From an uncultured Cellvibrionales bacterium (lineage in GTDB: Bacteria > Pseudomonadota > Gammaproteobacteria > Pseudomonadales > Cellvibrionaceae): a DNA stretch of 64,000 nucleotides. Positions 44,390-54,120 of this stretch are shown here, piece by piece; the first letter of the stretch is position 1; the number at the start of each line of letters is the position of its first letter. The position numbers and the translations under genes were made by a program. Under the pieces are notes generated by a model. It saw nothing but the letters and a program-made list of their open reading frames with translations, was not told where the DNA came from and ran no database searches. The stretch is from assembly GCA_913020115.1 (NCBI GenBank), contig CAJWBQ010000008.1:1-64000 (forward strand). The letters are read 5' to 3'.

Positions 44390-46171
44390 CTACTTGCTAG
44401 ACAGCTCAATCGCGCCATGTGTTCGCAATAAGGCGATCATCGCTTTGTGCTTATATTTACTAGCTTCACTCAAAGGTGAGCGACGGGTTTCATAAGGCGA
44501 AACATGCCCCGTCGCCACCTCCAAATTCACATCGGCACCTTCAGCAATCAGGTATTCTGCCACTTCAATATTATTATTTTGCGCGGCGTTGATTAATGGG
44601 GTTTCTTCTCCCATCAAAAATTCATTCACATCAGCGCCGAGATCAACCAATAGGGAAGTAATGGCTAAGCTGCCCACTGAAGCGGCCTTTATTAGTGCGG
44701 TACCGTCATGGCTTGCGGCTTGGTGAATGTCTGCCCCTGCACTGATCAATAGATTCACCATCTCGAGCTTATTACTTTGCACGGCGACAATTAATGGAGT
44801 GCCGTCACCTTGCACCTGTGCATTCACATCGGCGCCCTGCGCAATGAGAAAATCAACAAGTTCAAGATTACCAGTACCCGCCGCGGCGATGAGTGGATTG
44901 CCATCACCCAGTGCTGACTGATTTACATCAGCCCCATTGTCGATTAGGCTCTGGACCATTTGAAGCTGCCCAGTCTTTGCGGCGTAAATTAACGCCGTTC
45001 CCTCGTCTTTCAAGGCTTTATTTATATCAAGGCCGCTGTTAAGTAAAATCGCTAAACTATTAGCATCATTGCTTTGAATCGCTGACAGTAAACTTTTACT
45101 GTCTTGCTCAGACAACTCAGAATAATGATTTGCCGATGTTTTAACGGTATCCACATTAATATTTGGCGCATAGGAACTGGCAAGTGCAATAGTGGACACG
45201 GCCAAGCTAGCGCATACCAAAGCGATACCTACTGTTTTTGGTGCTTTACTTTCATTTAATTTCAACACTTCATCCACCCTTCTGGTTAGTTCTTTCTTTT
45301 TACTGAATAAGCCCATGGCCAACACATTGCTGCGTTGAATTAACATGAGCTGAGCGCAATCCAATAGAGATTGGGCATAGCGCTTGCCACTGGACAAGCG
45401 TTTGGCCGCTCGAATGTCGCAAGCTAATTCACGTGTAATATGTATTTTATGATTGATAAATCGTGTCACCGGGCTCCACCAAAATACAATTGCCAGCGCC
45501 TCTTGAAACATTCCAAGCCAGAGATCCCTGCGTTCTATGTGTGCCAATTCATGTAAAACTATGGGCGCCAGACTCTCTCGATCAAAACGCTCCATCAGAA
45601 ATTTTGGGATCAATATTACAGGGGAAAAAAGCCCTGTTGCCATCGGCGTACTGGCCAATCCTGTGGTAAGCACGGGAAATGAATGCACAAGCGACAAGCC
45701 ATATTTAACATCAATCGGTTCTGCCGATTGAATGAGGCAGCGTGTGCGATACAGTGAACGGCTCACACTGAGTATTCTCCAGGCACTGCCCAGCCCCCAA
45801 ACTATTAGAAAACCATACAGCCAATTGATCATTTCATAGATCACCAATGCTGATACGTTCCATTCATTTTCACCGCTTTCTGCGTCTTTCACGATCTGGG
45901 CAGTGGTAAATTTGTTTCCGTCCATAGGCGCGGAACTCTGCGCTAAAGCTGGTTTGAAAGATTCGACCGCTATAACGTTTACCGACTTCTGAACAAATGT
46001 CATAAAGGGCAGCAAGGTGGCAAGTACAAAGGCGGTTGCCCACAACCAACTCTGCAACTCTGCACTCATCTTGATAAGTTTTACCGCTAGACTGATAAAT
46101 GCAATCAAGCAGAGACCAAGCGTTAGATGAACAACCGTAAAGCTGCTTAGTAGCGTTAATTCGAAGATCAT
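44390..46171 (-). CDS. BlaR1/MecR1-like M56 membrane protease fused to ankyrin repeats
   Basis: The 593-residue protein has about four membrane helices in the first 140 residues, the zinc motif HELAH (207-211) and the M56 follow-up RELACD (247-252), then a helix near 313-331 and, in the place where BlaR1 has a penicillin-binding sensor, six to seven ankyrin repeats (about 357-590; units such as GTALIYAAKTGQLQMVQSLI and GADVN ends). Family knowledge: on a signal, M56 proteases of this group trigger inactivation of a BlaI-type repressor. The blaI-like gene lies just upstream on the same strand, 16 bases away. The ankyrin part is probably periplasmic and may sense a protein rather than a beta-lactam. 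Confidence 0.93.
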   Translation of the reverse strand: MIFELTLLSSFTVVHLTLGLCLIAFISLAVKLIKMSAELQSWLWATAFVLATLLPFMTFVQKSVNVIAVESFKPALAQSSAPMDGNKFTTAQIVKDAESGENEWNVSALVIYEMINWLYGFLIVWGLGSAWRILSVSRSLYRTRCLIQSAEPIDVKYGLSLVHSFPVLTTGLASTPMATGLFSPVILIPKFLMERFDRESLAPIVLHELAHIERRDLWLGMFQEALAIVFWWSPVTRFINHKIHITRELACDIRAAKRLSSGKRYAQSLLDCAQLMLIQRSNVLAMGLFSKKKELTRRVDEVLKLNESKAPKTVGIALVCASLAVSTIALASSYAPNINVDTVKTSANHYSELSEQDSKSLLSAIQSNDANSLAILLNSGLDINKALKDEGTALIYAAKTGQLQMVQSLIDNGADVNQSALGDGNPLIAAAGTGNLELVDFLIAQGADVNAQVQGDGTPLIVAVQSNKLEMVNLLISAGADIHQAASHDGTALIKAASVGSLAITSLLVDLGADVNEFLMGEETPLINAAQNNNIEVAEYLIAEGADVNLEVATGHVSPYETRRSPLSEASKYKHKAMIALLRTHGAIELSSK

Positions 46172-46187
46172 TAGCCACGCGCTCCGC

Positions 46188-46565
46188 TTAGTCTGCCCGA
46201 TCGATCTTGTCTTGGAGGCTTTCCAGATCTTTCAGCTCTATGTCAGTTTCTTGAATTAAGTGCTGTGCAAGTAATTCAGGGGAGCTACCGAAAAAGCGGT
46301 TTAACAAGGCGCTTAACGCACCTTGGCGAGCCTCGGCTTGCGTTAATTTAGCGCTGTAGATAAACGCTCGACCTTCTTTTCTAAAGCTGGCATAGCCTTT
46401 TTCGACGAGTATTTTGCACATTGTCTGAGCAGTGGTATAAGCCACTGGCTTATCTTGAGATAGAGCTTCGGCAATATCTTTAACAGATAAGGCACCCTTC
46501 TCCCAGAGGATTTCCATGATGTTTTGCTCACCATCAGTCAGCTGATCCGATTTTTTCCTAGCCAT
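46188..46565 (-). CDS. BlaI/MecI-family repressor
   Basis: The 125-residue protein has the winged-helix domain of BlaI/MecI: LTDGEQNIMEILWEKGALSV, then VAYTTAQTMCKILVEKGYAS as the recognition segment and the wing FRKEGRAFIYSAKL. The C-terminal part (LLNRFFGSSPELLAQHLIQE) is the usual dimerisation region, which is also where the protease cut is expected. It forms a two-gene operon with the M56-ankyrin gene. Two palindromic sites in front of the gene fit autorepression. Confidence 0.94.
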   Translation of the reverse strand: MARKKSDQLTDGEQNIMEILWEKGALSVKDIAEALSQDKPVAYTTAQTMCKILVEKGYASFRKEGRAFIYSAKLTQAEARQGALSALLNRFFGSSPELLAQHLIQETDIELKDLESLQDKIDRAD

Positions 46566-46576
46566 CCCTTCACCTA

Positions 46577-46590
46577 CTAGTTAATTAGTT
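46577..46590. promoter_or_regulatory. Proximal BlaI-like operator
   Basis: ACTAGTTAATTAGT is a 14-bp palindrome with one mismatch, 12 bases in front of the blaI-like start on the minus strand. It is nearly identical to the distal site at 46624-46637. Confidence 0.72.
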
Positions 46591-46623
46591 TTTTTACCTT
46601 AGCTCTATCGTTTAAGGCTGTCA

Positions 46624-46637
46624 ACTAATTAATTAGT
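46624..46637. promoter_or_regulatory. Distal BlaI-like operator
   Basis: ACTAATTAATTAGT is a perfect 14-bp palindrome. Its centre is 47 bases from the proximal site, so two repressor dimers could bind with the promoter in between or underneath. Both sites share the half ACTAATTA. Confidence 0.75.
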
Positions 46638-46705
46638 TTTTACTAGCTAGGCCCCGCTCATCATGACTGCCCGGCAATTGGAAATACGCGATAGAGAAGA
46701 AGTAA

Positions 46706-49405
46706 CTACACGAGGGCACTACGATCAAGAAGAGTCTGACTCAGGACATTAATATCGATGGGCTTCACCATAAAATCATCCATACCACTATCGCGACAGC
46801 GTTCAACTTGATCTTCTAGCACATGGGCTGTTAGGGCGACAATTCGCGAGGCGGGTTTACCTTCTCGAAGCTCCCATGCCCGTATTGCACGACTTGCCGT
46901 GAGGCCATCCATTTCCGGCATTTCACAATCCATAAAAATAATATCAAAGCTTTTCTCGCTCACTTGAACAGCCGATAGTGCCTCAATGCCATTGCAGGCG
47001 AAAATTGGCTTTTGATTGCATTTACTGAGCATACCTTTCATCACTTGCCGAATCACTAGGTTGTCTTCGGCAACCAATATGTGTAGCGGCGGCAGCTGAG
47101 CTAGGGAGGCCTTAATCAGACCCATCTTCGTAGGCTCTGTTACGGCAGTTTTTTCGGCACTTTGTCTCGCAGCGTCGAGCGCGCGCTTAATGATATCGAT
47201 GCACTCAAACTCTACCATAGGCTTTTCAATTGAAATCAGCACGCTGGAATCAAGTAGGTCTTCTTCGGTTGGCGGGATACTGGAAGAGGTGATCAGCACA
47301 AAAGGAATATCGCCATACCCCTCCTCGACCATTGTTTTCGACAGTCGAATGCCATCTTTCTCCGGCATATTTAAATCGGACAGAATTAGGTCAAATGGCT
47401 GCGAACTGCGCTGCGCCGACTCGAGTGAACTCATGGCATCCGCAATGGTTTCCGTATAAGTCACCGCAATTCCATGTCGGGTAGCGTATTTTTCAAGAAG
47501 GCCACCGTAAACGGTATTATCATCAACGAGCAACAATTTTTTACCCACTAAATATTCGTCGTGAGCAAGTTTACTTTCATTCCAGTTTGGGTCTTTGGGT
47601 AAGTTCAAAGCCACCCGAAAAGTAGATCCAAGCCCCTCCCTGCTCTCCACTGAAATTCCGTCACCCATCAGCTCTGACAACTGCTTACAAATAGCGAGCC
47701 CCAATCCTGTTCCGCCATATTTACGTGTGGTAGAGGTATCAACTTGATTGAAAGCCGAAAACAAGCCCTCCTGCTGCGCTAAGCTCATACCAAGCCCTGT
47801 GTCTTTAACAGATAAAATCACCTTGCCTTCGCCAGCGGGAACGGCCTCGATTAAGATCTGGCCTGCATCGGTGAATTTAATGGCATTGCTGACCAGATTA
47901 ATCAAAATTTGCCGCAAGCGGATTGGATCGCCCAAGACCTGTTTAGGCAACGAAGGCGAAATATCAGCCATCAAGGGAATGTGCCGCTTAGAGGAGCTGA
48001 GACGAAACATCTTCAGCACTTCCCAAACCAATCTTTGTATATCAATGGGAATGCTTTCTAACTGCATTCTTCCAGCTTCAATTTTCGAGTAGTCGAGAAT
48101 ATCGTTGATAACCGTGAGCAAGGTTTTTCCTGAAGCCAGCACCACCTCATTACATTTTCGCTGTTCAGCATTTAAAGGGGTATCGGAAAGCAGCTCTGCC
48201 ATACCAATCACGCCACTCATCGGCGTTCTGATTTCATGACTCATCTTCGCCAGAAACAAACTCTTTGCTCGACTGGCGTCTTCAGCCATATCTTTTGCAA
48301 CCGCCAGTTCTTCGGTAGTTTTCAATAGTGTTTCATTAGCCTGTCGTCGCGCGCGATTTACAAAAAGTATGACAACTGCTAAAACCACTAATGCGATCAA
48401 TGCAACTCCCACAACAAGCAACCAGGTTCGCTGTTCGTTGATGGTCAAATTTTGCTGAACATTTTCATTTTTTTGTTGGTTTATACGAAATTGCTGCTCT
48501 TCCAGTATGGAATTGTTTTTTCCAATAATATCAGAAAGCGACTCTACTCGACGCTCCTTACTGTCTAACGTGGCAATGGTTCCGTCTAGTCGATTCTGAT
48601 TCTTATGTAATTCAATTTGTTTTTTTAGCAGAGATTCTGCCGCATCGGAATACTGCCTAGACAAGGTACTTAGCTGATCTTCTCTATCAGAAATCAGCTC
48701 ATTTTTAGCCTTAATCTCGAGATGTTGAGCGAGCAACTGTTTGTCTTGCTCTTTCTGGGCCAGCTTTTGCTTGACAAGTTTTTGAGTGTTCTGTTCTAGG
48801 CTGACCTGTAGGGAATCCAGTGATATTTTCTGCTGACTCAATCGCTCTTCAGTTTCTCGGAATAATTCCGCAACATCCAATTCGCTGCCGCCAAGCAGAA
48901 CAATATCTTTGTTCATACTCAAGCCTTCATAGACAATATTGCTGCGGTTGATTTCAAATGTCAGTTGCTCACCTAGAACAATATTGATCATGAAATCAGG
49001 CTTAAGCTGGCTCCCTTCACTGATCAGCAAGGTTTCACTTCGACGAATTTTACTGGCCAATTTGGTTAACTTATTATCGGCTGCATCGCCCACGTAAATA
49101 ACGTGGAAGTTTTTGGGGTCGAAGTTAAGCGAATTTAATGCAGTGATTTTGACTTTTCTGTCACGAATACGCACAAAGCCAGTGGCACGGCGCAACTCCT
49201 CGGTTAATTTTTGGTCTGCGGAGAACGCCCCCAAGTGAAATTCAGAGATCCCTGGGTCTTCAGGCCATTCAATATGATTGATCAATTGGTAGATGAGGGC
49301 TGTTTGTAACTGCACAATATCTTGAGAGTGCGCCGGCAAACCACATAGAACGAAGAGGAGACCAAGCATAAGTAAGCGGAATTTACGCAAAAGTTTGGCT
49401 CTCAA
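46706..49405 (-). CDS. Hybrid sensor histidine kinase with YfiR-type (DUF4154) N-terminal domain and two receivers
   Basis: The 899-residue protein has a signal peptide (about 1-27), a YfiR/DUF4154 periplasmic domain (about 30-172, starting [18 protein letters not shown]), a coiled coil (about 178-322), a membrane helix (328-350), a HisKA domain with His390 in [16 protein letters not shown], a HATPase domain (about 500-620; [12 protein letters not shown]) and two receiver domains, one with [13 protein letters not shown] (about 640-755) and one with [13 protein letters not shown] (about 780-895). Free YfiR proteins repress a c-di-GMP cyclase in Pseudomonas; here the same fold is the built-in sensor of a kinase. 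The output partner is unknown and not adjacent. Confidence 0.93.
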   Translation of the reverse strand: MRAKLLRKFRLLMLGLLFVLCGLPAHSQDIVQLQTALIYQLINHIEWPEDPGISEFHLGAFSADQKLTEELRRATGFVRIRDRKVKITALNSLNFDPKNFHVIYVGDAADNKLTKLASKIRRSETLLISEGSQLKPDFMINIVLGEQLTFEINRSNIVYEGLSMNKDIVLLGGSELDVAELFRETEERLSQQKISLDSLQVSLEQNTQKLVKQKLAQKEQDKQLLAQHLEIKAKNELISDREDQLSTLSRQYSDAAESLLKKQIELHKNQNRLDGTIATLDSKERRVESLSDIIGKNNSILEEQQFRINQQKNENVQQNLTINEQRTWLLVVGVALIALVVLAVVILFVNRARRQANETLLKTTEELAVAKDMAEDASRAKSLFLAKMSHEIRTPMSGVIGMAELLSDTPLNAEQRKCNEVVLASGKTLLTVINDILDYSKIEAGRMQLESIPIDIQRLVWEVLKMFRLSSSKRHIPLMADISPSLPKQVLGDPIRLRQILINLVSNAIKFTDAGQILIEAVPAGEGKVILSVKDTGLGMSLAQQEGLFSAFNQVDTSTTRKYGGTGLGLAICKQLSELMGDGISVESREGLGSTFRVALNLPKDPNWNESKLAHDEYLVGKKLLLVDDNTVYGGLLEKYATRHGIAVTYTETIADAMSSLESAQRSSQPFDLILSDLNMPEKDGIRLSKTMVEEGYGDIPFVLITSSSIPPTEEDLLDSSVLISIEKPMVEFECIDIIKRALDAARQSAEKTAVTEPTKMGLIKASLAQLPPLHILVAEDNLVIRQVMKGMLSKCNQKPIFACNGIEALSAVQVSEKSFDIIFMDCEMPEMDGLTASRAIRAWELREGKPASRIVALTAHVLEDQVERCRDSGMDDFMVKPIDINVLSQTLLDRSALV

Positions 49406-49542
49406 ATGATGGACAAATAAATCGCCGCAACTTTCGCAATCTTGAGCAGCAATTAATGACTAATTAAAATCTTAAAGCTAAGTGAACTGATGTGTCTTTT
49501 ACTATTTGGGTATAAGTATCCGGCAATTCTCTTATATTGGAC

Positions 49543-49598
49543 AATAACTAATAGAAATAACCATCAGTATTAGCCGATGGAAATAACTATTAGAAATA
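49543..49598. repeat. Pair of 17-bp direct repeats around a small hairpin
   Basis: AATAACTAATAGAAATA (49543-49559) and AATAACTATTAGAAATA (49582-49598) differ at one base and are spaced 39 bases start to start. Between them CCATC and GATGG form a small inverted repeat. The pair lies upstream of the hybrid kinase gene and after the ASKHA gene end, so it may be a regulatory site of the kinase promoter. Confidence 0.55.
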
Positions 49599-49643
49599 TA
49601 CCAAGCTCTAAAGACAGCGCAGGCACCTACGCTGAGGAGACAT

Positions 49644-51662
49644 TCATTTACTCGAGATCGCACGCCGGCGCCGGCCACGGCCGATTTTCACCTTCGTTTT
49701 TGGCTCGGGAAGCGGTAATACTTCCGACAAGTTGATGAAGCTTTCTTTTTTGTGGGGAATTGCCATGGCATCTACGAAATGCTGTTGAAAATCATCCGCT
49801 AGCGCTGTCTCCACCTTTTCAATGTGTTCCACAACTCTTTCAATCTGACTCCGACACCCACGGTTCAATAAAGCCATACGCGCACCAGTCCCCGCAGCAT
49901 TGCCCGCCGAAGACACTTCTTGAAGATCGCAGTCTGGAATTAAACCCAGAGCCATGGCGTATTTGACATCAATGTGGGAACCAAAGGCTCCCGCCAAACG
50001 GATACGGTCTACTTGGCTCACCCCTGCACGCGCCATCAAGAGCTTAATACCCGCGTAAAGGGCAGCCTTTGCCAGCTGGATCGCACGGATATCATTCTGA
50101 GTGATGTACAGGGGCCGATCACCGTCCGTTAGACGATATTTGTAAGTGCGGCCATCTAACTCAAGGCGCTGGCAACGCTCTGCCAAGGAGGCGTCAAACA
50201 TTCCATCCTGATCGACAAGCCCACTTAGAAATAACTCAGCAATGGCTTCAATTATGCCGCTGCCGCACACCCCCGTTATACCTGTTGAGCTCACGGCGTC
50301 TGAAAAACCGCTCTCATCCGACCAGAGCTCTGAACCGATTAGACGATAGCGGGGCTCCAAAGTTTCTCTATCAACTCGCAAACGCTCAATCGCCCCCGGA
50401 GCGGCTCTTTGTCCGCAAGAGATTTGAGCCCCTTCGAAAGCAGGGCCAGTGGGGCTTGAAGCCGCATATAATTTCTTACTGTTACCCAACACTATTTCTG
50501 CGTTTGTGCCAACGTCCACCAACAGAGAGATAAGGTCTTTGTCTTGAGGTGCTTCAGCCAGTATAACGCCCGCGGTGTCCGCGCCCACGTGGCCGGCGAT
50601 ACAAGGTAGCAAATAAGCGCGAGCGCCACGGGCTAAGCCTAATAGTAATTCTTCCGCAGGCATCGATAGACCGCTGTCCACCGCCAAAGCAAAGGGCGCA
50701 CCCCCAAGTTCAACAGGATCGATACCCAGTAAGAGGTGGTGCATGATTGGGTTGGCGACAAAAACAACTTCCAGCACCGCGCTTTTGTCACATAGCGCCT
50801 GCTCCACCAGCTGATCAAACAGTTCAGCCAGTGTCGCGCGCACAGCACTGGTCATCTCGACATCACCGCCTGGATTCATCATGCCATAAGAAACCCGACT
50901 CATTAGATCTTCGCCAAAGCGAATTTGCGGATTCATAGCGCCCGCAGAAGCCAGCACCTCGCCGCTGCTTAGATCACACAGGTGTGCGGCAATGGTCGTC
51001 GAGCCCACATCCACCGCAATTCCCACCACTCGGTCTTGAAAACCGGGCCACAGGGCCACCACTTCTCTGCCATCGCGCACCGCGCAGGTCACTTGCCAAT
51101 TGCCGGCTTTTAAGGTTTTTTGCACTTGCGGTAAGAGATGAAACGCAAATGTTGGATCAACTAAATGCCACTCTTCTCGCAGCGCGTTTAAGAGTCGTTC
51201 GGTATCGCCGCTTGAAACATCGAGACTGGGAGCCTCGACTTCTACAAAATACAGATGGATCAACGGGTCGAGATCTATGCTCAGGACTTCAGCGTCTTTA
51301 CGCACCACCTGTCGGTGCACTTGACTCTCTGGAGGCACGTCGATCAATACGTCACCCTGCAAGCGGGTATGACAGGAGAGGCGACGGCCATCCAATAAAA
51401 CCTTCTTGCGAGCAAAGCGTTGCTCGGGTTCCGACAGCGAGCTCAGGTGATCCGCTGTGGACCGAATACCGTGCTTAGCAAATTCGCCCTCAGCCACATT
51501 AACCTGACAGCGACCGCATATACCGCGCCCCCCACACACAGAGTCAATATCCACCCCCAGAGTGCGAGCAGCCTGAATTAAGGGTGTGCCTATAGGGAAT
51601 TTCCCTCGCTTACCCGAAGGAGTGAAAATTGCCCATGCTTCGGGTTCGTCCACTACACTCAC
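49644..51662 (-). CDS. Corrinoid reductive activase: 2Fe-2S ferredoxin plus ASKHA (RACo/DUF4445-like)
   Basis: The 672-residue protein starts at GTG 51662, with GGAGG 8 bases upstream. The N-terminal 2Fe-2S domain has Cys43, Cys49 and Cys52 in CGGRGICGRC and Cys97 in SCHT. A linker leads to the ASKHA ATPase part, with the phosphate motifs VGIAVDVGSTTIAAHLCDL (about 222-240) and VDVGTNAEIVLG (about 386-397). Family knowledge: such activases use ATP to reduce inactive Co(II) corrinoid proteins to Co(I). It is the last gene of the leftward methyltransferase operon and thus should keep its corrinoid protein active, a task that matters most with oxygen. The C-terminus is Arg-rich (RGRRRR at 662-667). 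Confidence 0.93.
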   Translation of the reverse strand: MSVVDEPEAWAIFTPSGKRGKFPIGTPLIQAARTLGVDIDSVCGGRGICGRCQVNVAEGEFAKHGIRSTADHLSSLSEPEQRFARKKVLLDGRRLSCHTRLQGDVLIDVPPESQVHRQVVRKDAEVLSIDLDPLIHLYFVEVEAPSLDVSSGDTERLLNALREEWHLVDPTFAFHLLPQVQKTLKAGNWQVTCAVRDGREVVALWPGFQDRVVGIAVDVGSTTIAAHLCDLSSGEVLASAGAMNPQIRFGEDLMSRVSYGMMNPGGDVEMTSAVRATLAELFDQLVEQALCDKSAVLEVVFVANPIMHHLLLGIDPVELGGAPFALAVDSGLSMPAEELLLGLARGARAYLLPCIAGHVGADTAGVILAEAPQDKDLISLLVDVGTNAEIVLGNSKKLYAASSPTGPAFEGAQISCGQRAAPGAIERLRVDRETLEPRYRLIGSELWSDESGFSDAVSSTGITGVCGSGIIEAIAELFLSGLVDQDGMFDASLAERCQRLELDGRTYKYRLTDGDRPLYITQNDIRAIQLAKAALYAGIKLLMARAGVSQVDRIRLAGAFGSHIDVKYAMALGLIPDCDLQEVSSAGNAAGTGARMALLNRGCRSQIERVVEHIEKVETALADDFQQHFVDAMAIPHKKESFINLSEVLPLPEPKTKVKIGRGRRRRAISSK

Positions 51663-51680
51663 GCGTTACACCTCCAATTC

Positions 51681-52595
51681 TTAGGCGCTGGCGGCGCTTG
51701 CTCCCGCTCGGCGGCGACCTCGGCGGGCCCGACGCTCGTCCCCCTCTGGCGCGGGTTCCCGATTGGCCGTGATCCAACGCTTGCACTCAGGGTCGTGGCC
51801 CAGCATCACATCTGCTCCACGAATGCCGCCCATAATTTCAGCGTGCATCGGATTGGTGATAGCCGAGGTCATACCAGCGCCCATCGCCATGGTAAGAAAA
51901 GCGGAATTCAAAGGGTTGCGGTTGGGCAGACCGAAACTGATGTTCGAGGCACCACAGGTTGTATTCACTTTTAGTTCGGTGCGCAGACGATGAATCAATT
52001 CCATCACCTGCTTACCCGCCGTATTAACCGCACCCACAGGCATTACCAGTGGATCTACTATCACGTCGCTGGCGGGAATACCGTAGTCAGACGCACGCTG
52101 GATAATTTTCTTAGCCACCTCAAATCGCACGTTAATGTCCTGACTGATTCCCGTTTCATCGTTGGAGATCGCCACCACAGCGCAACCGTACTTTTTCACC
52201 AGAGGCAAAACCCGATCCAGGCTCTCATCTTCACCGGTAACGGAGTTGAGCAATGCCTTGCCCTTATAGACCGCTAGACCAGCCTCAAGCGCGCCAATGA
52301 TTGAAGAATCGATACACAGGGGTGCATCCGTTAAGGATTGCACTAACTGGATAGTTTTGGCGAGAATGGCCGGCTCATCAGCCAGTGGAATGCCGGCATT
52401 AACGTCCAGCATATGAGCTCCTGCTTCGACCTGCGCAATGACATCCGCCTCCACTCGGCTAAAGTCACCGTTTTTCATTTCTTCCGCCAATAACTTACGG
52501 CCGGTGGGGTTAATTCGCTCACCAATCACGACAAAGGGTCTGTCAAATCCCAGCACTACCTCTTTGCTGCCTGAGCTAATTATTGTGTCAGTCAT
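51681..52595 (-). CDS. Methyltetrahydrofolate:corrinoid methyltransferase (pterin-binding domain)
   Basis: Start at ATG 52595 (GGAG about 8 bases upstream) gives 304 residues. The fold is the pterin-binding TIM barrel shared by AcsE/MtgA and the MetH folate domain: FVVIGERINPTGRK near 22-35, HMLDVNAGIPLADE (about 61-74), LCIDSS (about 92-97), LLNSVTGE (about 112-119) and the late NISFGLPNR (about 219-227). It should carry the methyl group from the methylated corrinoid protein to tetrahydrofolate, or back. The start overlaps the metF-like gene by 8 bases. The C-terminal 17 residues are strongly basic (RRARRGRRRAG), beyond the usual end of the family. Confidence 0.92.
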   Translation of the reverse strand: MTDTIISSGSKEVVLGFDRPFVVIGERINPTGRKLLAEEMKNGDFSRVEADVIAQVEAGAHMLDVNAGIPLADEPAILAKTIQLVQSLTDAPLCIDSSIIGALEAGLAVYKGKALLNSVTGEDESLDRVLPLVKKYGCAVVAISNDETGISQDINVRFEVAKKIIQRASDYGIPASDVIVDPLVMPVGAVNTAGKQVMELIHRLRTELKVNTTCGASNISFGLPNRNPLNSAFLTMAMGAGMTSAITNPMHAEIMGGIRGADVMLGHDPECKRWITANREPAPEGDERRARRGRRRAGASAASA

Positions 52596-53625
52596 TACCT
52601 GTCTCCATAAATAGGTCTGAATTGCTGTATTGTGTATCGCAGTGCGGGTACCAAGGCACACGTCCTTCCAGCACCCCCGAACGATGAACCATTTCCGGCA
52701 CCGACTCCTCTTGACGAAAAGCCATAACATGCACGCCGGCTACCCCCTCAATCTCTTTCACCTGCTGCATCATTTCGATACAGATTTTTTGACCTTCGGC
52801 CTTCTGGTTCTCTGCGCCACTCATGCGCGTAATAACATTGTCTGGAATGTGCACCCCAGGCACATTATTGCGCATCCACTCCGCGCCTTTGGCGGAAGCC
52901 AGCGGCCCGACCCCCACCAGAATAAATACCTTTTCATGCAAGCCACGGTCGCACACACGGCTCATATATTCTTTAAGACGAGGTAGGTCGTAGCAATATT
53001 GGGTTTGAACAAATTGGGCACCCGCGGCCACTTTTTTGGCTAAGCGCTCGACGCGAAAATCAAAATCGGGCACAAAGGGATTGGCCGCAGCGCCGAGAAA
53101 TACCTTAGGTGGCGAGTCCAGTTTTCGACCACTTTGAAAATGGGATTGGTCACGCATAGTGCGCACAATTTCGAGCAGTGACATGCAATCTAAATCAAAT
53201 ACTGGTTTCGCCCCTGGGTGGTCGCCAGTCTGCACACCGTCGCCAGACAGGCACATTATATTAGCCACTCCCATGGCCGCGGCACCCAAAACGTCGCCCT
53301 GAATAGCGATGCGATTTCGGTCTCGACAAGAAACCTGCAAGATGGGCGAGTAGCCAACCCGGGTTAGCAGTGCGCAGACGCCAACGCTAGACATATGGCA
53401 GTTGGCACCCGAACCGTCGGTAGAGTTAATGCCATCGACAATGCCATCAAACAATTGAGCGCGTCGATAGACCTCCTCGACGCTCACTGAATCGGGTGGC
53501 GCCAACTCGGCGGTGACGGCAAAGACACCCGCTCGCAATATGCGCTCTAGTCGCCCAGCCGAATTGTGCCCAGGCAAAATCGGCAGAGGATCGCCAACGA
53601 CAACGGGCTCGTCTTTAAACTTCAT
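52588..53625 (-). CDS. metF: Methylenetetrahydrofolate reductase-like protein (MetF family)
   Basis: Start at ATG 53625 fits the overlap TAATG with the upstream gene and leaves 345 residues. The FAD/folate TIM barrel is shown by FAVTAELAPPDSVSVEEV (about 34-51), MCLSGDGVQTGDHPGA (about 126-141) and AGAQFVQTQYCYDL (about 199-212). It is longer than E. coli MetF and closer to the MetF partner of MetV in acetogens, so it may need the cysteine-rich protein encoded upstream. Placed here, it most plausibly oxidises methyl-H4folate to methylene-H4folate, the reverse of biosynthetic MetF. The gene for biosynthetic MetF is probably elsewhere. Confidence 0.9.
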   Translation of the reverse strand: MKFKDEPVVVGDPLPILPGHNSAGRLERILRAGVFAVTAELAPPDSVSVEEVYRRAQLFDGIVDGINSTDGSGANCHMSSVGVCALLTRVGYSPILQVSCRDRNRIAIQGDVLGAAAMGVANIMCLSGDGVQTGDHPGAKPVFDLDCMSLLEIVRTMRDQSHFQSGRKLDSPPKVFLGAAANPFVPDFDFRVERLAKKVAAGAQFVQTQYCYDLPRLKEYMSRVCDRGLHEKVFILVGVGPLASAKGAEWMRNNVPGVHIPDNVITRMSGAENQKAEGQKICIEMMQQVKEIEGVAGVHVMAFRQEESVPEMVHRSGVLEGRVPWYPHCDTQYSNSDLFMETGND

Positions 53626-54101
53626 TATTTCCCAAGGCCATGAAGTAGTTTTTCCTCTTCGACCTTCAATTGCGCGGCACGCAACCAAGAGGAGTGCCCC
53701 TTCAAGCGAGCGTCTACCGGCAACTGAATCACCTCAATGGACTGCTGTGAATGCATTTGGCGAGCGCCGCGGGCCGCCTCTACCCACACGCAGCGCATAT
53801 CAGGCTCCACCTCACAGTTCCCATTGCTGCGCACCCCTCCGCAGGGTCCATTGCGCAGAGACTTAGGGCAATTCATCGGACAGCTCATCCCAGTATCAGA
53901 GAGAGCACATTGGCCGCACATCTGACAGTCGAATAAAAAGCCCTTCACCCCCTTCTCCAGCATGGCCATAGGTCTGTCCATTCGTTCGTAACCTACAGCT
54001 CGCCAAAGGGGATCGAGCTTTACCATCAGCCACTCAAGCATTAGATAGAGCTTTTCCATCGTCGCGGAATGACTGGTTGACCAATATCTTACGGCTCTCA
54101 T
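53625..54101 (-). CDS. MTHFR C-terminal domain protein (MetV-like, Cys-rich)
   Basis: A 158-residue protein with one dense cysteine region (about 57-105): CQMCGQC, SCPMNCPKS, GPCGG, NCEVE and MRCVW. This matches the MTHFR_C family, called MetV in acetogens, where it binds a metal or Fe-S centre and works with MetF. ATG 54101 has GGAGGG just upstream, and the stop overlaps the metF-like start (TAATG), so the two proteins are made together. It is soluble and should form a complex with the MetF-like protein, passing electrons to or from its flavin. Confidence 0.88.
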   Translation of the reverse strand: MRAVRYWSTSHSATMEKLYLMLEWLMVKLDPLWRAVGYERMDRPMAMLEKGVKGFLFDCQMCGQCALSDTGMSCPMNCPKSLRNGPCGGVRSNGNCEVEPDMRCVWVEAARGARQMHSQQSIEVIQLPVDARLKGHSSWLRAAQLKVEEEKLLHGLGK

Positions 54102-54120
54102 CTAAGACCCTCCAAAGACT

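Noticed and set aside
44390..46565. Beta-lactam resistance operon
   Set aside because: The BlaR1-like protein lacks the penicillin-binding sensor domain and no beta-lactamase gene is near.
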